Origin: Ophiostoma sp. CBS 140.51
Lineage: Eukaryota > Ascomycota > Sordariomycetes > Ophiostomatales > Ophiostomataceae
Direction of reading: 5' to 3'
Assembly: GCA_029298735.1 (NCBI GenBank)
Contig: JANSLP010000348.1
Coordinates: 1 to 32,574 of the forward strand
DNA: 32,574 nt
Every line of letters starts with the position of its first letter. Positions within the stretch are counted from its first letter, which is position 1. The notes below the pieces were generated by a model, which was not told the origin of the DNA, did no database searches, and saw only the letters and a list, made by a program, of their open reading frames with translations. Made by a program: the position numbers and the translations under genes. Of the stretch, positions 9,655 through 18,056 are shown in pieces.

Positions 9655-9799
9655 TTTTTGAAGCGTTGACTGCATCGACAGCAAGCCCATCACCAACGCC
9701 GCCACGACGACACGGCGAGACGACGACCCGTCGACAGCATACGATACATAATATACCTCATCAACACATCGATCACCATATTCTATTGTCATCGACGAC

Positions 9800-11184
9800 A
9801 TGGCCCCCACACAGCATGGCTATGCGCCAACCCTCGACTCCTTCCTCCACGCCAAGCTGCACCTCGAAGCAGCCGTCGAGCAAGCCTGTTCTCTGCTCAA
9901 ACGCCGCCAGATCCGCGGACCCGAGTCTTGTGCGCTCGTCACGGCCCACGTGCTGTCGCTTGTCGTCTCTAAAGCTAAGTGGGCCGACGTCGACCAGCTG
10001 CTGGACCGCGTGTACCAGGCCGGGCGCAAACTGGTGGATGCGCAGTCGCAAGAATTGGTGATTGGCAACATTGTGCGGCGGGTGCTGGGACTGATCCACG
10101 ACGAGGCCGAGGCTGACCGGACAGACAATGGCGAGGAGGCCCCGAGCATTCCCGGAAGCATGTCCAACAGCATTTCCGATCTGCGCGACCCATCACAGCT
10201 GGCCCCGAGCCCGCCGAATCTCATGACGTCTCCTTCCTACACGGCACTGGCGCGCACGACAAGACAGCCTTCGTTGATTGCAACCGGACCGTACCAGTCC
10301 ATGTTCAACTTGTTGTCGGCGGCCGAGCCAGCGTCCTTTTCCGCGAGTGGCGAGGTTAGCTCGGCCGGCTCGGGGGCGTCGACGCCTGTTCCCACACATG
10401 GCGCAAAGGCGGAAAGTGGGCGCGTGGCGGCTCTGCGTGACGAGATTCTGGACGGCATCGAAGAAATCAAGGACGAGATTGGCCAGGCGGACGACCAGAT
10501 TGCGGGTTTTGCCGAGGGCCAGATCCGGCCTGGCGATACGGTCATGGTCGGTGCCGAACCCTCGCGGACGGTCGAAAAATTTCTGATCAAGGCGGCGGCA
10601 CGGCGGCGATACACTTTGTACCTGGTAGGCGCTATAGCGCCATCTGCGTCCGGCTCTAGTACTTTGTACAAAAGACTCGGCGCGGCCAAGTGCCCGGTTG
10701 TCCATTTGAGCAACACGGCCGTCTCGGCGTACATGCCGCGTGTCAACCGCGTTGTTATTGATGCGCACGCCATTGCTGCCAACGGCGGCATCCTGGCGGG
10801 CGCCGGCAGCGGCCGTTTGGCACGGGCAGCACGCGCACAGGGCCGCACGGTGCTGGTGGTGGGCGGCGTGTACAAGCTCTCGCCGGAGCCGCTGACGAAC
10901 CCGGACGCATTCATCGAGTGGGGCGAACCTGGTCAGCTGGCACGGTTTGCTGACGGCAGCCTTGTGGGCGACGGTGGCCTTGCGATTGAGACGGCTGTGA
11001 CGGAGTTTATCCCAGCCAGCCAGATTGACATTTACGTGACGAACTTGTGAGTCCACAGCGCCCTCATTCCATTTTAGTTGCTTTTCTTTACTAACTGAAC
11101 AGGGGCCCGCATTCAAAAGACTATCTGGAGAGCGTAATTGCAGATCATTACAAGAACGAGGAGCTGGAGCTGTACAAGCAGTGA
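9800..11184 (+). CDS. GCD7: Translation initiation factor eIF2B, beta subunit
   Basis: Two exons, join(9800..11046, 11103..11184), give 442 aa. The intron is 56 bp (GTGAGT..CAG, ACTAAC branch). eIF2B is the guanine-nucleotide exchange factor for eIF2; beta is one of its regulatory-type subunits sharing the alpha/beta/delta fold. Visible family marks: N-terminal helical region (11-100); AALRDEILDGIEEIKDEI (210-227); GDTVMVGAEPSRTVEKFL (245-262); the Rossmann-like half with SAYMPRVNRVVIDAHAI and ANGGILAGAGS (309-337); VVGGVYKLSP (353-362); C-terminal IDIYVTNLG spanning the splice site. YVTNLG and overall length favour beta (yeast Gcd7, 381 aa) over alpha or delta. A Ser/Pro/Gly-rich linker of about 105 residues (102-206) separates the halves and accounts for the extra length. 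The second exon encodes only the last 27 residues. Confidence 0.9.
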
Positions 11185-12459
11185 GAGTGCGGCGTCGACA
11201 TCACGATCTGTCAATTGCATATTGTTTGAAATTTAGCGAGAAGTTACAGGGCAAAAGGATATTGGAAACAGGAAAATAGAGAACGCGAGGCAGAAAACCC
11301 AAGCCTCCAAAATGACAAGCAATTCAAATGCGGAAATGCAGAAGTACACAAGACAAGTCCCCTGCCAGTCCACGTCATAAGCGGCAGCCCTGTGGCAGGC
11401 AGCTCGATGGCAGCCAATTACCAGCCGGAAATGCGGGGAGACAAGTTTGATGGCATGTGAGAGGCCTCACGAAACAGAGCTTGGGAGACAGGGAGATGTG
11501 CAGAATGCAATATTCTGTAATATTCTGTGAAATACAGTTGCCTTATGACGGGTTGTGGAAGACACGTCAGGTCAGGTTACTGGAAGGCTCCTTCCTTTGC
11601 AAAGAGGAAGAGAATGCGAGATCGTCCCTTCCTCTCACACAGAATGGCCCAAACAAGGCGACCGGCCAGCGCAACGTCAAAGAGGGGCCGCGTCACGTTA
11701 GGCAACCTCCAAACGAACTTTTGGGGCATTTTAGGGGGAGCATTCTAACATTATGGCCATTGAGGGGTCGGCCTGCCCGCTAGCTCCTGCCACCAGGAAC
11801 GGTTTACCCCTTGTCCAGGCCCTAAACCACAGTTTCCTCCACTACTTTTCTCGCAATAATAACCAACTGGGAAAGCGGCCCAGGGAGACGACGGGACCGA
11901 ATCACCGAAACAGAAAGGAAAGAGAAAGAAGGCACCCGTAAAACAGGAAGGAATGATGACCCGAGCCTCTGTCGCTCCTGCTTTTGCTATCGTCGATTTA
12001 AAGTTGGGACCCATGGAAAGAGCGCCGAAAAGCAAAAAAGCCAAGAATTGCAAGCGAGGAGTGGCCTGTTGCAGCTTCCCTGTCAGCCCTGTTGAGTGCC
12101 ACCAGTAGCTTCCCCATTTGAACGTTGTACTTTTGGTACTTTGTAGCTCCTGCTTAAAGCTTATGCCCGAGCCTCATATGATGCGCATTCCCATTCTCGT
12201 TCCCCTCTTCAAAGTTGCTCACCACTTCACTGTCACTCTCTAGTGATATATTCCCCGTCGTCCCATCTTCTTGGTTAAGCCTTTTGGATTGTCCGTTCTT
12301 CTATTTTTCCACATTGACAACCATTTGCTTGTTTTCAACTACATACACGACTACTTAACATCACTCAACATCATTACAACATCGCTCACTCTAATTCTAC
12401 ATCACACGTCTCATTTCACTTTCTCACATCTTCACACTCACACTTCGCCAGGTACAGCC
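11185..12459. other. Intergenic between eIF2B beta and the unknown low-complexity protein
   Basis: 1.28 kb between two plus-strand genes. A perfect 10-bp tandem duplication (AATATTCTGT twice) lies at 11509-11528. From about 12240 to 12459 the plus strand is CT/CA-rich and reads as a fungal leader. The frame of the next gene stays open back to an ATG at 12271, but this translates to a leader-like sequence. No other gene seen. Confidence 0.5.
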
Positions 12460-15330
12460 ATGGCTTCACACGACGATTTACCGCCTCCGCCATACTCGGA
12501 GACGGACATTTACTCACAGACAGCGGGCGACAACCACTCGACAGCCGGCCGCTCAACAACGGCAGCATCCGCAGTGTCTACAACCACATCTTCACCCGAC
12601 GACGAGCATCTTGTCGTCTACACTCCTCCTGCATCACCACCTCCTCCTATTAACACCGACATCAACAATTTCCAGCGGCCCAATGCCGTCCCTGTCGATG
12701 TGAGCCCCAGTCCTGGTTATGGACTCGAACTGGGCCCCGAGATTGCCACGGCAGCTGCATCTGCTGCTGCCTACTTTGCAACGCGGCCGCCTCCTCCGCC
12801 GCCTCCAGGCATGGATTCTGTCGATGATGCGGTGTCACAACGACAGTACATTGTCTACGACTTGCCGTTTGTCATCACTACCGACACAACGCGCGCCGAC
12901 CTGTCCTTCCCCGCCACACAGCTTCTCCAGCGCGACGTCCGCGCCGACGACTGGCAGACGTTTGTGAGCTATTTGCTGCCGCATAGTGTAGCAGAGAAGA
13001 GCGTTGAGGGGGATTACAACAACGCCGTGATTGACCGCAAGTTGAGGGCTGAAGACGACAGCCACTCGCCGTCAGCAGAGCACCTGACGTCGCTGCGGAC
13101 AAGACGCGACAGAAGCGAGGAGGGTGGTATTCAGCTCATCGATACGGAAGCGGGCGATCAACCGCCACATTTGGCCACCCAGTCCATGTCGTCCGCCCTT
13201 CCCCGCCAACAGCAGCTCGAGGTGGCTGCTTCGCTGCGGCAATGGAACGACGGCTTCTTTGGCCCGCGCGGTGTGATTGTCCGTTTCCGGGATGACCTGA
13301 GTGGTGCTCGGCACGAACAGCCCCAACAGTGGACGCCCTCGCCTGTTGATGCAGCCGCTGCAGCGTCTCTGGCCGCTGGAGGATCAGCACGGCCCAACAC
13401 GATGCGTCCTAGCGGCAGCAGTCCGACTGCGTCAACTCCTGGCGGATCGTCTTCGTCGCCCGTACCGGGCATCTCGCGTCAAGGGACTCTGTCCATCGCC
13501 GGCATGACCATTGATGGCGACCGTGTCGTCTTTGGCAACAACCGGTTTGTGGCCGACCGCACGGGCCTGCGGATTGGCGGTCTCACCTTTGACGAGCGCG
13601 GCATCAGTTACGGTAATCGTACAATCATCCCGGCTGCGCCACCGCCGCCGACTGGCCCTGGTGTTCCTGGTGTTGTCGGCAGTAGCCGCGGCGTGGCTGC
13701 TGATGCCAAGTACGGTGGCGTGGCTACTGCGAATGCCAATGCATACCCTCCTCCACCGCGCCGTCGCGGCTCTGTTTCTTCTGTGTCGTCAGTATCGTCC
13801 GAGTCTTCAGAATCGTCGCAGTCAAGCTCCTCGTCTGGCTCTAGCTCGTCCTCCAGCGACTCCCAAGCGTCGGTCGGTTCGCTGCCTCCCTACAACAAGC
13901 TCGACGACCGCCAGCTGCCGGCCGCTCACGCCTACCTCCAACAGTGGCTCAACCACCCCGAACAGCCGATTACACGGGACAGCGTTCAGGCCGCCAACAA
14001 GGGCATCATGAGTGCTGACGAGAAGGGGGACCCGCAAGGTGCGCCGCCAGCCTATCCTGGACCAACAGTCGCGAATACTGTGCGCACCGTGTCCAACCCC
14101 GCCGAGGCAAGTGCTCTTCGCGTCGAGGTCAAGGTCATGATGAAGCAGTGGAAGGACCTCAAGCGCCGCCAGAAGCAAATGTACCGCCAAGAACGGCGCA
14201 ACCGGAAGCATATGCGGCGAGAGCGAAAACGTGAGCGGCGGGCCGCCAAGCGGCAGGGCCGCCAGGAACGGATACAGTTGCGTCGACAGCACAAGCAGGA
14301 ACGGCGGGAGGAGCGCCGACAAGAAAAGCAGATGCGCAAAGAGGGTCGCCGCAGTCGTCGGAGAGGCGGTGATGGTCCCGTACCTGTGACAATGGTCCCG
14401 CCTGTTGCCGTCGCCGGCGGATTTGGTGTGCCCACACCTGGATATGCACCACACGTCCCGCACAGCCACTACGGGCATCACAACAACCATCATCAGCAAC
14501 ACCAATACCACCAGGTGCACGACCCGCACGGCCACCGCTACGACCGGCACTACGGCGCACGCGGCGATGATGCAGGCTACTATCCTCCGAGTGTCCAGGC
14601 TCCTGGTGTGTATAGCAACCACGGTGTGCCTGGTGTTCCCGGTGTACCTGGCGTTGGTGGTGTCCCTGGAGTACCGGGTGTTCCAGGAGCTCATGGTCTT
14701 TTTGGCGTGCCTGGTGTCCCCGGTCAACGAGGCTCTCCAAGCTCCAACGGCGCCCGTATTGCCCAACAGCTCGGTGAAGCCGTTGCTTCCCGCTTTGGTC
14801 CTCGTGTCGCTGGCCTCGGTGGCGGTCTGGTGGGCGGTATGTTTGGCCGTGGTGGACCGATGGGCGGTTTTGGTCGTGGCGCCAGTCGCGGCGGAGGATG
14901 GGGTGGTCATGGTAACAGCAGTTTTGGCGGGTTTGGCCGGAGTCGCGGATTTGGTTGGGGCTCAGAGCGTGAGCCTGAGCCGGCGGCAGCCACAACCAGT
15001 CCGGGTGGTAATCACAGCGACGTTCCGCCAACTACTCGCTCAGGTGCCTCCCCCACAGTGTCCACGGCCGCTGCCAAGTACCGCGAGGCCGAGGCGGCGG
15101 AACAAGCCATGGCCGAAAAGCAAACAGAGCTCGCCGAGATGCAGGAGAGCCTGGAGAGAATGATCAACTCGCGCGGTGAGCGGGGTGAAGAAGATCCCAA
15201 GGTGCAGGTCCAGCGGCGCGAGACGGAGCAGCTGGCCAACGAGGTGGAGATGCTGGCACAGCATGTCGAGCTGTTGCGGCTGGATGCCGACCAGACGTAT
15301 GCCAGGGAACTGGAGAAGGGGGGCAAATAA
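12460..15330 (+). CDS. Large low-complexity protein of unknown function, modular
   Basis: Single exon, 956 aa; I do not recognise a named family. Order of segments: Pro/Ser/Thr-rich head with PPPPYSE (about 6-12) resembling a PPxY WW-domain ligand; a more ordered stretch from about 124 to 178; an 'RQWNDGFFGPRGVIVRF' segment (about 256-275); a beta-rich internal repeat (344-390); a Ser-rich run (about 437-475); a segment near 485-515 with YLQQWLNHP; a strongly basic helical stretch of 82 residues, mostly Arg/Lys/Gln/Glu (555-636); a His/Tyr-rich patch; 13 collagen-like Gly-X-Y triplets (722-760); Gly/Arg/Phe-rich sequence; and a C-terminal predicted coiled coil (about 870-955). The ATG at 12460 sits in GCCATGG context. 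It converges with the NAA10 gene. Probably largely disordered; RNA or membrane-surface binding is possible but unproven. Confidence 0.75.
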   Translation: MASHDDLPPPPYSETDIYSQTAGDNHSTAGRSTTAASAVSTTTSSPDDEHLVVYTPPASPPPPINTDINNFQRPNAVPVDVSPSPGYGLELGPEIATAAASAAAYFATRPPPPPPPGMDSVDDAVSQRQYIVYDLPFVITTDTTRADLSFPATQLLQRDVRADDWQTFVSYLLPHSVAEKSVEGDYNNAVIDRKLRAEDDSHSPSAEHLTSLRTRRDRSEEGGIQLIDTEAGDQPPHLATQSMSSALPRQQQLEVAASLRQWNDGFFGPRGVIVRFRDDLSGARHEQPQQWTPSPVDAAAAASLAAGGSARPNTMRPSGSSPTASTPGGSSSSPVPGISRQGTLSIAGMTIDGDRVVFGNNRFVADRTGLRIGGLTFDERGISYGNRTIIPAAPPPPTGPGVPGVVGSSRGVAADAKYGGVATANANAYPPPPRRRGSVSSVSSVSSESSESSQSSSSSGSSSSSSDSQASVGSLPPYNKLDDRQLPAAHAYLQQWLNHPEQPITRDSVQAANKGIMSADEKGDPQGAPPAYPGPTVANTVRTVSNPAEASALRVEVKVMMKQWKDLKRRQKQMYRQERRNRKHMRRERKRERRAAKRQGRQERIQLRRQHKQERREERRQEKQMRKEGRRSRRRGGDGPVPVTMVPPVAVAGGFGVPTPGYAPHVPHSHYGHHNNHHQQHQYHQVHDPHGHRYDRHYGARGDDAGYYPPSVQAPGVYSNHGVPGVPGVPGVGGVPGVPGVPGAHGLFGVPGVPGQRGSPSSNGARIAQQLGEAVASRFGPRVAGLGGGLVGGMFGRGGPMGGFGRGASRGGGWGGHGNSSFGGFGRSRGFGWGSEREPEPAAATTSPGGNHSDVPPTTRSGASPTVSTAAAKYREAEAAEQAMAEKQTELAEMQESLERMINSRGERGEEDPKVQVQRRETEQLANEVEMLAQHVELLRLDADQTYARELEKGGK
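13489..13629 (+). repeat. Internal 21-residue beta-rich protein repeat, two copies
   Basis: Residues 344-364 (LSIAGMTIDGDRVVFGNN...) and 370-390 (LRIGGLTFDERGISYGNR...) of the unknown protein align without gaps: L-x-I-x-G-x-T-x-D then GN at the same spacing. The five residues ADRTG separate them. Confidence 0.7.
14623..14739 (+). repeat. Collagen-like Gly-X-Y tract
   Basis: Thirteen uninterrupted triplets beginning with Gly (mostly GVP, with GVG, GAH, GLF, GQR, GSP), residues 722-760. Synonymous codons vary between copies (ggtgtgcct, ggtgttccc, ggtgtacct), so the repeat is held at protein level rather than being a recent DNA slippage product. Confidence 0.8.
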
Positions 15331-15499
15331 GCCCAAGGTTGGATATCATAATATTTACGACAGATATATCTAATAATCACTTAATGACAACACTTTGTCT
15401 TCGCTTTGCTCACACCACTTGGTAAATCATGTTGGAATTGTCTATTCGACATGCTTTTGTCTAATCCTGTTTTCGTAGTACCGCTGTCCACCCTCGTCA

Positions 15500-16210
15500 C
15501 TACGACGACTTGGCCTCCACACGCTCGACCAGTTCGCCAACACCAAGGCCACGGCCAACCTTGACCTTGACCTTCTTGTCAGCGGCCTCTTTTGCTGCTG
15601 CCGCATCGGCCTTTTTCGCTTCTGCCACAGACTCTGCCGAGCCAACCTCGCCCACGGGCTCGCCCTCGTCTTTTGCTTCGCCGTTTGTGTCGCCCTTGGC
15701 CTCCTCGATTTGCTCCCGAATGGCACTCAGCTCCAGACGCATGCTAAACGCGTCCTCGCCGTCGGCGTAGTACTTGGCCTCGGTCTTTTCGTTGCGGAAA
15801 CCCAGCGTGTCGCAGTACAGGTGGATGGCGGCGCGGTTCGAGACGCGGACGTGCAGAGAGACATAGTGGGCGCCAAACGTCTCGACCATGGCCAGCTGCG
15901 CCTGCCGCATCAGCTTCTCGGCGATGCCCAGACGGCGGTGGGTGCGCATGACGCTGAGCGACGTAATGTGGCCGTGCTGGACGCCGTCGGTGGGCTCTTC
16001 TTCCATTTTGGCCAGGACATAGCCGACAATCTTGGGGTGGTCGTAGGCCGTCTTGGCCGGGCGGGAGACGTCGACGGCGACGTACGACAACTGAGGCCAG
16101 GTCATGGCATGGTACAGATAGTATTTCAGAAAGTAGTTTTCGGGCAGGTTTTCGAGGTTGGCGTGCTGGATCAGCGGCAGATCCGACGCCTGGAGGAGGC
16201 GGATGTCCAT
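15500..16210 (-). CDS. ARD1: N-terminal acetyltransferase A catalytic subunit Naa10
   Basis: Single exon, 236 aa. GNAT-fold enzyme that acetylates protein N-termini as part of the ribosome-associated NatA complex with the auxiliary subunit Naa15. The start MDIRLLQASDLPLIQ and the substrate-loop sequence LENLPENY (19-26) followed by WPQLSYVA (38-45) are hallmark Naa10 sequence. The acetyl-CoA pyrophosphate loop is RRLGIA (92-97, R/Q-x-x-G-x-A). VSNRAAIHLY.TLGF (124-138) is the conserved C-terminal GNAT motif. From about 168 on there is a charged Glu/Lys/Ala-rich tail, probably disordered and usual for this family. The frame extends upstream to 16501, but homology begins exactly at the ATG at 16208-16210. 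The stop lies 169 bp from the converging neighbour. Confidence 0.95.
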   Translation of the reverse strand: MDIRLLQASDLPLIQHANLENLPENYFLKYYLYHAMTWPQLSYVAVDVSRPAKTAYDHPKIVGYVLAKMEEEPTDGVQHGHITSLSVMRTHRRLGIAEKLMRQAQLAMVETFGAHYVSLHVRVSNRAAIHLYCDTLGFRNEKTEAKYYADGEDAFSMRLELSAIREQIEEAKGDTNGEAKDEGEPVGEVGSAESVAEAKKADAAAAKEAADKKVKVKVGRGLGVGELVERVEAKSS

Positions 16211-16863
16211 TGTGAGAGTAGTGTGGTCGACGAAAGATAGAGTTTCGCTAAGGACGGGTGTCGTCGGTGTCGTCGGTGTCGTCGGTGGTGGTGATGTGGA
16301 TTGTTGATTGCAATGGAAAACGGAAGTCGGAGTGGATTTCGTGCGAATGGATTGATGGGAATACTTTTGGCGCATGGACCCACTTATTTTGAATTGTTCT
16401 CTTCTGCCCGGTGGGAGGAGGCGGCCAGCACCTCTTTCCTCACTGACTAAAGAGCTAAGTACAGACTGCCCGGAGTAAGAAACAGCGACGTTGGTGGGCA
16501 AGCCCGGTCACACGCTGTAGCATGGCGCGGGGTTTTGGAGCTGTTTCCCTTCTTCGGTGGCACCTGCCCAGTCAAGTTGGGCAAGTCCGCGTTCTGGAGC
16601 GTCGTGTCGGGGAGCTCGCTGGGGCAAGTACGACCGTACGTAATCGCAGCTCCCTCATTCTTTCCATAAAGAGATCGACAGTCCCTGATTTGGGGAGAGC
16701 AGTTGGATTTATTTCTCCTCGTGAACTGTGTTTTCTCGTCTTTCGTCTTTACTTTGTACTTCTTGTACTCACTCTGCTTACGACACCCCGCCTCCAGCAG
16801 CTCTCGGCCCTGCATCACCAACAGCCTCCCACCACCCAACTCCTTTCCCCCACACAAGACAAA
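16211..16863. other. Divergent promoter region between NAA10 and the SDR gene
   Basis: 653 bp between divergent starts. Contains three exact copies of TCGTCGGTG (16261-16287) in the presumed NAA10 leader. A CT/CA-rich leader (about 16780-16860) precedes the SDR ATG. No gene seen. Confidence 0.5.
16261..16287 (+). repeat. 9-bp tandem repeat, three exact copies
   Basis: TCGTCGGTG three times head to tail, starting 51 bp upstream of the NAA10 ATG on its leader side. A minisatellite-like slippage product; transcribed strand reads CACCGACGA. Confidence 0.85.
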
Positions 16864-17842
16864 ATGGTCGACTACACACCACCCCTGGCGGGCAAGCTTG
16901 CCATCATTACTGGCGCATCACGAGGTGAGATGCCCTATTTCCCCTCACCATATAACGACACAATGTATTGATTACCACCCCCGCACCCTCGTAGGCATCG
17001 GCGAAGCCATTGCTCGCAACCTCGCGGCCAAGGGCGCCAACCTTGTCTTGAACTACACGTCGGCGTCGTCCAAAGCCCTGGCTGAGGGGTTGGCCGCTGA
17101 ACTGGCCGCCGCCCATGGTGTCCGCATCCTCTGTGTCCAGGCCGATGTCGGCGGCGAGCCGGGTGACCCGGCTGCCGGTGGTGGTGCAGCTGGTATCGTT
17201 GCTCTGTCGAAAGCGTTCTTCGCGCCGGACAATGCTGACAGTACGCCGACACCTTTCGTCATTGACATCCTCGTAAACAACGCCGGCATTGCTTTGAACG
17301 ACCGCATCGAGGACGTCAAGCCGGCCGATTTCGTGGAGACGTACCGCGTCAACGTGCTGGGCCCGTTGCGGCTGGTGCAGGCGGCCAAGCCCTTTTTGCC
17401 GGCGGCGGGCACGCGCACGGGCCGCATCATTAACCTGTCGTCGGTGTCGTCGACGGCCGGGTTTGTGGGCCAGTCGGTGTACGGCGGCAGCAAAGCCGCC
17501 CTAGAGGCGATGACGCGCACATGGGCTCGCGAGCTGGCGGAGCACGCGACGGTCAACGCCATCAACCCGGGCCCTGTGGCTGGTCCCATGTACGCCAGCA
17601 ACACGACCGACTTCCTAAATGACATCAAGGGGTGGATTGACCGGGCACCGCTGATGCGCCCGCGTGCGGGTGTGGACCCCGACGAGGTTGTGTTGGCGAC
17701 GCGGGATCCTCTGTCGGGCGGTGGCCGCCCTGCCTACCCGGCCGAGATTGCGGGCATCGTCGGCATGCTGACGCTGCCAGACTCGGCATGGTGCACTGGG
17801 CAAGTTGTCTCTGCCAATGGCGGAATGATTATGCAGGGTTGA
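16864..17842 (+). CDS. Short-chain dehydrogenase/reductase (3-oxoacyl-ACP reductase type)
   Basis: Two exons, join(16864..16924, 16995..17842), give 302 aa. The 70-bp intron (GTGAGA..TAG) splits the Gly codon inside the dinucleotide-binding motif TGASRGIG (16-23). Other classical SDR marks: NNAG (115-118), N140, catalytic S170, Y183 and K187 (YGGSK). NPGPVAGPMY (211-220) is the usual substrate-loop start, and a C-terminal TGQVVSANGG is present. Cofactor preference is probably NADP(H), judged from the Arg in TGASRG; this is inference. Two Gly/Pro-rich insertions (about 73-107 and 243-263) make it longer than the roughly 250-aa norm. Reaction: reversible reduction of a keto group; substrate unknown. 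It is a stand-alone gene beside NAA10, not in a visible metabolic cluster. Confidence 0.88.
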
Positions 17843-18056
17843 TGGGACGAGGATGATGATAAAGGTAGAAGTTGACATTTTAATGAAAAACACATCACAT
17901 AATAACATAGTACGTATTGAACAAGAAGTGCCAAAATTACACCAAGAATAGGAATAAGCAGGGTATAACATGAAGAACAAAACTTTTCCAAGACAACAAG
18001 AGCAAACAAAAGAAAATATCCAAAATGAATGATGTCAAAAAACAGCTCCTCTCCCA

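Larger units (their letters stand above)
8602..9799. other. Divergent promoter region between methyltransferase and eIF2B beta
   Basis: 1.2 kb separating divergent starts. Contains a long polypurine tract near the methyltransferase end (8656-8886) and a TGACTCA site 146 bp before the eIF2B beta ATG. Open frames here are low-complexity translations of the purine/pyrimidine tract and show no domain. Confidence 0.5.

Noticed and set aside
10193..11116. 307-codon minus-strand open frame opposite eIF2B beta
   Set aside because: No domain, Arg/His-rich antisense composition; the plus strand encodes a clear eIF2B subunit.
12271..12459. In-frame upstream extension of the unknown protein to an ATG at 12271
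   Set aside because: CT/CA-rich DNA typical of a fungal leader, translating to His/Thr/Leu-rich sequence; the ATG at 12460 has better context (GCCATGG) and begins a typical low-complexity head.
13822..14910. 362-codon open frame on the minus strand, opposite the unknown protein
   Set aside because: Antisense image of repetitive, biased coding sequence (Thr/His/Val runs). The plus-strand frame has varied synonymous codons, coiled coil and repeats, so it is the real one.
16211..16501. In-frame upstream extension of NAA10
   Set aside because: Naa10 homology begins exactly at MDIRLL; the upstream part contains the translated TCGTCGGTG repeat and is leader.
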